Below, piece by piece: positions 41,822 to 49,599 of a stretch of 49,599 bases of DNA. Made by a program: the position numbers and the translations under genes. Position 1 is the first letter of the stretch, and each line of letters begins with the position of its first letter. The DNA lies in NCBI GenBank assembly GCA_002104895.1, contig MCFG01000157.1:92501-142099 (forward strand), read 5' to 3'. The stretch comes from Anaeromyces robustus (Eukaryota; Neocallimastigomycota; Neocallimastigomycetes; Neocallimastigales; Neocallimastigaceae). Below the pieces are notes generated by a model. It worked only from the letters and a program-made list of their open reading frames with translations, did not search any database and had not been told where the DNA came from.

Positions 41822-44800
41822 ATGGTACGGAATTTTTATAATAGTAACGAAAATAGTAATGTGTTTGTTCGTGGTTTCCGTTGTTATGGAATTGATATTA
41901 ACAACACTAGCATTATCTTCATCAATGGCCTTCACTCATGGACCAATGCATATATGATGGATTTTCTGGAATCGAAATTTAAGGAGTTCAACAAGTACAT
42001 TCTTTCAGTTAAACGATCTATGTGTTCTAGAGGTTGGTATTTTAGGATCAAGGTTTTATCATCTGACTTCAAATTTGATGATTTCAAAAAGAAATTTGTA
42101 TCACATATCTCAAATGCTCGCTTGTCGTATAGTAATTGCACTCATTATATTCGTAAAAGATCACTTCAACAGACCAGAAATCAACTATTTTCTTCTTCAA
42201 CAAACTTTAATGATTCAATCAATAACCAAAGTAATTCTACAACAAACTTTAATGATTCAATTAATAACCAAAGTAATTCTACTACAACATCCTCACAATC
42301 TAATACTTCAGATTCTTCTCAACGCAACTCATTAGTTAGTATACACTCTAATCTCAACTCTCTTAATTCTATCAAAGATAAGTTTACTTTTTGTCTCAGT
42401 TGGAATACCAATGGATGGAACCATGAAAAGAAAGATAGTATCGAATACTTTATCACATTATTCAAACCTCTTTTCCTCTGTTTTCAAGAAACAAAGAATG
42501 GTTCTGGTTCCAATAGTAGTCAACCATGTAAAGTCACTATTCCCAATTACCGTTATTTTGTTAGAAGAGCCGTTGATAGTATTCCAGGCATGAGAGGTTT
42601 ATTTTTAGGTTATCATAAATCTTGTCAAGCAATACTTGAAGAGAATTCATTTAATTACATTATTTCCTTAACCAATTATAATATCTACGACTCTAAATGC
42701 TCTGTTGGAAATGTATATATCCCCGTCAGCTCTCATTCTACACAAGTGAAGTGTGCTTTAGCAGAAGTTATTGAATGGCTTAATATTCATCGTGATCATG
42801 CTTCTATTCTTGTTGGGGATTTTAACATGAAAACAGTGGACCTTGAAGAAAAAATATCACAAATTAATGGTTGGATGATTTTACCTCTCAATAGTTCAAG
42901 AATCTCTTGGGTTCAAGGTAATCTATCTTCAGATATTGATCATGCTTTGGTTAATTATAAAATGTTGAACCTTATATCGTATGCTTCTTTTATTGATTAT
43001 CACCCAGTCTCTGATCATAAACCAATGCTAGTATATTGTAAGAAAAACTTTGTTGATCTCTCCTTTACTCACCCAAAAAAGGTTGTTCAATGGAATAGAA
43101 TTCGCTGTAAGGAAATGAAAAACGATATTGTTGACAATAACAAGTTTGCTATTTTAAATAATGAGATTTTTAATAATCCTTATCTTTCTATTGATGATCT
43201 AGTTGATAAGTTTATTGATACATCTAATTCAATTGCAGAGGATCTTGAAATTACATCTTCTACTGAAATTAGGAAATCAATGTTCCATATGTCACGTAAT
43301 ATTTACTGTCTTCAAAGAATTAAAAGCTTGAAGTATCGACAAATTAAAAAGAGCCATTTAGATTATGAACCTAATCAATTTATTATCCTTGTTGCATCTT
43401 ATAATAAATTATGCCAATCTATTCATAAAAAATGTAATGAATTTAGAAGACAAAACTATTTATTTTGGATTAAAATAGGCTGCGAGGCTACCTTAAAAAA
43501 TGACAGCAGAAAATCATGGTCATGGATTAAGAAGAATATTAAAAATAACAATCAGGAGTTATTTATACCTCATCCTATCAGAGACCACCAAGATAACTTA
43601 GTGTATAGTACTAAAGATCAATTAGATGTTTGGTGTAATTATTATAAGAAACTTAGTAATGACTCTACTGGACATAGCATGAATAAAAAATTCTGGAAGT
43701 ATTCTCCCGCTATCAATCGTATAAAGAGTGGAAATAACATAGTATGGGATATTAACCAAGATATCAGCATTGAAGAAATCAAAAAGGCCATCCTTTCTAT
43801 CCCTAACTTTAAAGCCTCGGGTCCCGACGGTATCCCTATTGAATTTTATAAAGCTTTAATTCCTGATTCCTCTTCAGATGACTCTGCAAATAATGATTCC
43901 TATGTTCCGGCTGGTCTTAGTTGTTTCCATTTCTTAATTAATCGTATTTGGAATGGTGATTTTCCTATTTTTTGGAATAATGCATCCATTGTTTCTATCC
44001 CAAAAAAAGGCGATCTTTCTAATTGTGATAACTATCGTGGTATCTCACTTATCAATAATGGTATTAAGATTCTTTCGAAAATTATTGCTTCTAGAATTTC
44101 TGAATATGGTATAAGTCATGGATTCATTAGACCAGAACAATTTGGCTTTCGGAATAAGGAAGAATGTATTAGTCTTTATATCTCTATTCTTTCTATTTGT
44201 CAAAGACGTAAATTCAAAGGGGAAGATACTTATATAGCTTTTCTGGATCTTAAAAAAGCTTACGATTCTGTGCCCATATATAACATCTTGTCGAAAATTT
44301 ATACTCTTGGTATACAAGGAAAATGCTTTCAATTTTTGGAGAACCTATATCTGTCTTCCAAAGCTTGTGTTAAAATTAATGGACAATTTTCCGATTCCTT
44401 CAGTGTACTTAAAGGAGTTCGACAAGGATGTCCCTTATCTCCTATACTTTTTAATTTGTTTATCAACGACATCTTCAACGATTGCCTGCATAATGGTGTG
44501 AAAATAGATACTGAATATTGCTGTGGAGGATTATTTGCTGATGATATTGTTCTTTGTGCCCCTAGTAGATCTCGTATGAATAAACTTCTTCGCTCAGTTA
44601 GTAAATGGGCTAAGGACAATGAGATGACTTTTGGAATTAATAAATGTGCCACATTTGCTGTTAGACATGAAAATTCGGAATATATTCTTAGAGAAGACCC
44701 TACCTTTTATTTAACAGGAATCCAATCCCTAAAACAGATTGTTATACTTACCTTGGTGTTCCCTTTCACAAATCTCTAGATTTAAAATTCGTTATTAGTA

Positions 44801-46068
44801 AAATGAAAAATAAAGTTAGTAAGGCTTTGTTTTCAATTCAAGGTTTTTTAAAAAATGATCTGATTCCTATTCCTCTTAAAAGAACTTTATTCTCTGCAAA
44901 AGTTATTGGACAAGTTTCCTATTACGCTCCTTTGCTTGGTTCTAACAAAAACAATACTAGTTCTACACAAACAATTATTAACAAAGGTTTTTATTGGATT
45001 TTAGGCTACTCGAAACCTAATTCTTTTGTTTCTATTTATTGCATCTCAAAAGAACTCAATATTCCTCCACTTTCTGGTAAATGTGCTTTAGCTCAGGTTA
45101 GATGTTTTAATAAGTGGAAGGACTCCAACTGCATTATCTCTAAGATAGTTAATAATGTTGCTACAACAAGAAAATGGACTTGGGACAAAGAAAGTAAAAT
45201 ATTAAATGATAAATTAAACAATATTTCATCCTCTTCTAAAGAAATTATGGAATTCTATTGGGACAGAGACATGAACAGTGATAAATCAATTAAAGCTAAA
45301 ACTTATAAAATGTACAAATTTGAAGAATCAAGGAATTACTTAAAACTTAATCTAGAATATCCTGAATATAGCAAAGGTTTTAGGTGGATACTTAGGGCAA
45401 GATGTGGATATAAAATCGATGCTAGAGTTGCTAAAGCTGCAAAAATGATTAATAATTCTTGTCCTAATTGTTGTTCATGTTGTTTCCATTGTGACAGTTA
45501 TCAGAGAATTGATCATTGGTTTATAAATTGTTTCTTATTTAAAAATCTTCGTATTGATCACTTCTCTGATCTAGATAGAAATTTTTTTTATTTTTTAGAT
45601 AGTCTTTTTAATAGTTTAGTTAGGACCAGTAATAACCCTAGTGTAGATAATAGAATTAATAGTATTGTTAAGGGTTATAAAAATAGTAATAATATGAGGT
45701 TTAATTGTATTAGTAATATAGATATATTAGGTAATAAAAAAATAGTTAATAGGTATAGTATTTATATTTTTTTAATTGGTGGAAGGGATTATGGTTTTAG
45801 TGATAGAATTAACGATAGTCCATACAAAATGGAATGGGAATGTTTGTTTAAGTGTCAGACTGAATCTGGTACTTATTCAAAATCCCCATTCTTGTTGCGA
45901 TCTGCGGCTCTATTGAATGATATCATGCCTGTTGTCTGTAAAAGACAACATATATTGTTCAATAAATTTAAAACCAACCTCTCCAGGAACGTCAATGCTG
46001 ATAACACAGTAGGACAGCCTAGTAGGGCAAATGCCGATCCTATTTCCGACCCTAGTGGAATAGGATAG
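41822..46068 (+). pseudogene. LINE endonuclease-reverse transcriptase ORF, one frameshift
   Basis: A single-ORF polyprotein of about 1,410 codons if the break is ignored. It has an N-terminal domain of unknown fold (1-125), an Asn/Ser/Thr linker with a 14-residue repeat (about 127-154), and an apurinic-type endonuclease at about 188-405 (SWNTNGW, CFQETK, VGDFNM, SDIDHALVNY, HPVSDHKP). The RT at about 640-960 has PNFKASGPDGIPIEF, PKKGDLSNCDNYRGISL, FLDLKKAYDS, GVRQGCPLSPILFN and FADD at about 905. A C-terminal Cys/His cluster (SCCFHCDSYQRIDHWFINC) lies near 45480. Frame 1 stops at 44779. Comparison with the family shows a one-base loss near 44717-44719, after which the protein continues in another frame to 46068. 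All catalytic motifs precede the break. Confidence 0.9.
42200..42283 (+). repeat. 42-bp coding minisatellite, two units
   Basis: Two tandem units encoding STTNFNDSINNQSN in the linker between the N-terminal domain and the endonuclease. The corresponding region in the second copy holds four units (47373-47540). The unit is a multiple of three, so copy-number change keeps the frame. Confidence 0.9.
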
Positions 46069-46297
46069 ATCAATTTTACTTTAATTCTATATTTAGAATT
46101 AAGGGCTTGTATGGATTTATTGTTTTTAAATATTATTATACTATTTTTTTTCCCTCCAGTATTATTTATTATTATCTATAATATATTACTGGTTTTTATT
46201 TTTTTTTTAGTATCATTTTTTTTTCATTATGTGTTTTTTTTATGATTCATGTATTTTAATATTTAAATTCAATAAAGTTGACGTACAAATTGTGTGC

Positions 46298-46353
<56 letters not shown>

Positions 46354-46994
46354 ATTTAGTATATAGATAAATTAATAAAGATGATGTAAAATTCCTCTTC
46401 TGAGGACCTGTACTTCCATTCATTTGGAATGCTCAGAAGAGGGTAAATGCCTGTCGATACATGGCGACGTTAAGGGCATTTTATGAAGTCTCCTCAATAA
46501 TTGTTCTTTTTTCTAATAATATGTATAAGTTGGATATGCAGGAAATGAATTATTTGTATTTTCTTTTAAATTTACCTTTCATGTATTTCTGTATATTATC
46601 ACTGTATGAATCCATTGTAATTGCTTTAATTATTGTATGAGCTTGATTCACTCAAAAGCATGTGCTTATACTTTATTAGAATTTAGAATAGTTATTTTTG
46701 AGTTCTTCACCTTTAACTTTTTTTTTAATTTTCATGAATTTAAGAATTTACAAGATTTCAAATATATTTACATTCGCAAAAAGAGATTTTTATAACAACT
46801 ATCAATATTCTACAAGTGTTTTTATAATAGAGTAAAGAAGATAAACAATTGATAAATTTAAACAAAAGAAAAAAAAAAAAAGAAAAAATTTACATTCAGT
46901 TATTACTAGTCTACATTTTTAACTCGATTTTTTTAGTTTAGTACTTTCATTTTACTTTTTTTATTTTTTTCATCAATATTAAATATAGATCATA

Positions 46995-49599
46995 ATGGTA
47001 CGAAATTTTTATAATAGTAACGAAAATAGCAATGTTTTTGTTCGTGGATTCCGCTGTTATGGAACTGATATTAACAACACTAGCATTATCTTCATCAATG
47101 GCCTTCACTCATGGACCAATGCATATATGATGGATTTTCTGGAATCAAATCTTAAGGAATTCAACAAGTACATTCTTTCAGTTAAACGATCTATGTGTTC
47201 TAGAGGTTGGTATTTTAGGATCAAAGTTTTATCATCTGACTTTAAATTCGATGATTTCAAAAAGAAATTTGTATCATATATCTCAAATGCTAGCTTGTCG
47301 TATAGTAATTGCACTCATTATATTCGTAAAAGGTCACTTCAACAGATCAGAAATCAACTATTTTCTCCTTCAACAAACTTTAATGATTCAATTAATAACC
47401 AAAGTAATTCTACAACAAACTTAAATGATTCAATTAATAACCAAAGTAAGTCTACAACAAACTTAAATGATTCAATCAATAACCAAAGAAATTCTACAAC
47501 AAACTTAAATGATTCAATTAATAACCAAAGTAATTCTACTACAACATCCTCACAATCTAATACTTCAGATTCTTTCCAACGCAACTCATTAGTTAGTATA
47601 CACTCTAATCTCAACACTCTTAATTCTATCAAAGATAAGTTTACTTTTTGTCTCAGTTGGAATACCAATGGATGGAACCACGAAAAGAAAGATAGTATCG
47701 AATACTTTATCACATTATTCAAACCTCTTTTTCTCTGTTTTCAAGAAACAAAGAACGGTTCTGGTGCCAATAGTAGTCAACCATGTAAAGTCACTATTCC
47801 CAATTACCGATATTTTGTTAGAAGAGCCGTTGATAGTATTCCAGGCATGAGAGGTTTATTTTTAGGTTATCATAAATCTTGTCAAGCAATACTTGAAGAG
47901 AATTCATTTAATTACATTATTTCCTTAACTAATTATAATATATACGACTCTAAATGCTCTGTTGGAAATGTATATATCCCTGTCAGCTCTCATTCTACAC
48001 AAGTGAAGTGTGCTTTAGCAGAAGTTATTGATTGGCTTAATATTCATCGTGATCATGCTTCTATTCTTGTTGGGGATTTTAACATGAAAACAGTGGACCT
48101 TGAAGAAAAAATATCACCGATTAATGGTTGGATAATTTTACCTCTCAATAGTTCAAGAATCTCTTGGGTTCAAGGTAATTTATCTTCAGATATTGATCAT
48201 GCTTTGGTTAATTATAAAATGTTGAACCTTATATCTTATGCTTCCTTTATTGATTATCACCCAGTCTCTGATCATAAACCAATGTTAGTATATTGTAAGA
48301 AAAATTTTGTTGATCTCTCCTTTACTCACCCAAAAAAGGTTGTTCAATGGAATAGAATTCGCTGTAAGGAAATGAAAAACGATATTGTTGACAATAACAA
48401 GTTTGCTATTTTAAATAATGAGATTTTTAATAATCCTTATCTTTCTATTGATGATCTAGTTGATAAGTTTATTGATACATCTAATTCAATTGCAGAGGAT
48501 CTTGAAATTACATCTTCTACTGAAATTAGGAAATCAATGTTCCATATGTCACGTAATATTTACTGTCTTCAAAGAATCAAAAGCTTGAAGTATCGACAAA
48601 TTAAAAAGAGCCATTTGGATTATGAACCTAATCAATTTATTATCCTTGTTGCATCTTATAATAAATTATGCCAATCTATTCATAAAAAATGTAATGAATT
48701 TAGAAGACAAAACTATTTATTTTGGATTAAAGTAGGCTGCGAGGCTACCTTAAAAAATGACAGCAGAAAATCATGGTTATGGATTAAGAAGAATATTAAA
48801 AATAACAATCAGGAGTTATCTATACCTCATCCTATCAGAGACCACCAAGATAACTTAGTGTATAGTACTAAAGATCAATTAGATGTTTGGTGCAATTATT
48901 ATAAGAAACTTAGTTATGACTCTACTGGACATAGTATGAATAAAAAATTCTGGAAGAATTCTCCCGCTATTAATCGTATAAAGAGTGGAAATAACATAGT
49001 ATGGGATATTAACCAAGATATCAGCATTGAAGAAATCAAAAAGGCCATCCTTTCTATCCCTAACTTTAAAGCCTCAGGTCCCGATGGTATCCCTATTGAA
49101 TTTTATAAAGCTTTAATTCCTGATTCCTCTTCGAATGACTCTGTAAATAATGATTCCTATGTTCCGGCTGGTCTTAGTTGTTTCTGTTTCTTAATTAATC
49201 GTATTTGGAATGGTGATTTTCCTATTTTTTGGAATAATGCATCCATTGTTTCTATTCCAAAAAAAGGCGATCTTTCTAATTGTGATAACTATCGTGGTAT
49301 CTCACTTATCAATAATGGTATTAAGATTCTTTCGAAAATTATTGCTTCTAGAATTTCTGAATATGGTATAAGTCATGGATTCATCAGACCAGAACAATTT
49401 GGCTTTCGGAATAAGGAAGAATGTATTAGTCTTTATATCTCTATTCTTTCTATTTGTCAAAGACGTAAATTCAAAGGGGAAGATACTTATATAGCTTTTC
49501 TGGATCTTAAAAAAAGCTTACGATTCTGTGCCCATATATAACATCTTGTCGAAAATTTATACTCTTGGTATACAAGGAAAATGCTTTCAATTTTTGGAG
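46995..49599 (+). pseudogene. LINE endonuclease-reverse transcriptase ORF, copy 2, frameshifted and partial
   Basis: Same domain order as copy 1: N-terminal domain, expanded 14-residue repeats, endonuclease, and start of RT. The frame is open to 49541 but derails at an A run. Copy 1 has six A where this one has seven (49509-49515), converting the motif FLDLKKAYDS to FLDLKKSLRF followed by a stop. The shift lies in RT motif A, whose Asp binds metal, so as written the product would lack a working polymerase. The correct frame resumes after the A run and is open to the window edge. A homopolymer sequencing or assembly error is a real alternative. Confidence 0.9.
47373..47540 (+). repeat. 42-bp coding minisatellite, four units
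   Basis: Four tandem units (encoding STTN(F/L)NDSINNQ(S/R)(N/K)) at the place where copy 1 has two. Unit-to-unit substitutions (F/L, S/R, N/K) show that the array has expanded and diverged within the element. Confidence 0.9.

Larger units (their letters stand above)
41165..46351 (+). mobile_element. Full-length LINE, copy 1
   Basis: A complete non-LTR element: 657-bp 5' UTR starting TTCCTCTTCTGAGG, one long ORF with endonuclease and RT, a 232-bp 3' UTR and about 51 A. The target-site duplication ttatttagtat is at 41154-41164 and 46352-46362. The same 5' terminus recurs in the next copy (46392), which confirms the true element start. Relative to that copy, the 5' UTR carries an extra A38 tract (41711-41748) plus about 19 bp. 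One frameshift interrupts the ORF (see the coding entry). Confidence 0.92.
46392..49599 (+). mobile_element. Full-length-type LINE, copy 2 (runs off the window)
   Basis: Begins with the same 5' terminus as copy 1, only 29 bp beyond that copy's right target-site duplication and on the same strand. The 5' UTR and coding region are nearly identical to copy 1 apart from scattered substitutions, the absence of the A38 insertion in the 5' UTR, and two extra 42-bp units. The 3' end and TSD partner lie outside the window. Confidence 0.92.

Noticed and set aside
44700-44805. Programmed frameshift in the LINE ORF
   Set aside because: No slippery heptamer or downstream structure is evident at the break. 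The near-identical sister copy cannot be compared because it leaves the window before this point. A simple one-base loss is the plainer reading.

Overview
The window is nuclear DNA from a eukaryote with an extremely AT-rich genome. It has long homopolymer runs, ATTT/TTA microsatellites, GT..AG introns of about 80-740 bp, and genes separated by kilobases of almost pure A+T. The 14-3-3, prefoldin 5, tRNase Z and bestrophin-like proteins look fungal. Together with the Asn/Ser/Asp-rich insertions this best fits an anaerobic gut fungus (Neocallimastigomycota). That assignment is inference from composition and protein character; no rRNA or other taxonomic marker is present.

Layout: 1-7.3 kb is a gene-free AT desert holding one perfect 72-bp inverted repeat. 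At 7.3-8.7 kb lies an intronless bestrophin-family chloride channel gene. At 11.46-12.0 kb is a GC-richer, tRNA-headed, poly(A)-tailed SINE-like element with 13-bp target-site duplications. From 12.0 to 16.3 kb are two small heat-shock protein (Hsp20) genes in inverted, divergent arrangement. The minus-strand copy has lost its start codon by one base change but is otherwise open. Each copy has 15-bp GATTCCGAAATGCAC iterons upstream in the same orientation relative to the gene. At 18.7-24.2 kb is a nine-exon long-form tRNase Z gene (1186 aa). At 25.3-27.3 kb is a six-exon prefoldin subunit 5 gene (157 aa), one of whose introns has the signature of a U12-type AT-AC intron. After a 9-kb AT desert, 36.3-38.1 kb carries a five-exon 14-3-3 gene (258 aa) with very small exons.

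From 38.8 kb to the end of the window is a head-to-tail, same-strand stack of four non-LTR retrotransposon (LINE) insertions. They are a 3'-end fragment, a 5'-truncated copy of a second LINE family, a full-length copy with one frameshift, and a second near-identical copy (also with one frameshift) that runs off the window. The first three have recognisable target-site duplications, so all four landed in roughly 100 bp of ancestral DNA downstream of the 14-3-3 gene. The SINE-like element has the same poly(A)/TSD hallmarks and may have been mobilised by LINE machinery of this kind.

The cellular genes share no obvious pathway. They cover tRNA 3'-end processing, tubulin/actin chaperoning, stress chaperones, phosphopeptide-binding adaptor function and ion transport. 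The most unusual observations are the AT-AC intron, the SINE, the LINE hotspot, and the Hsp20 inverted duplication with its iterons and start-codon loss.
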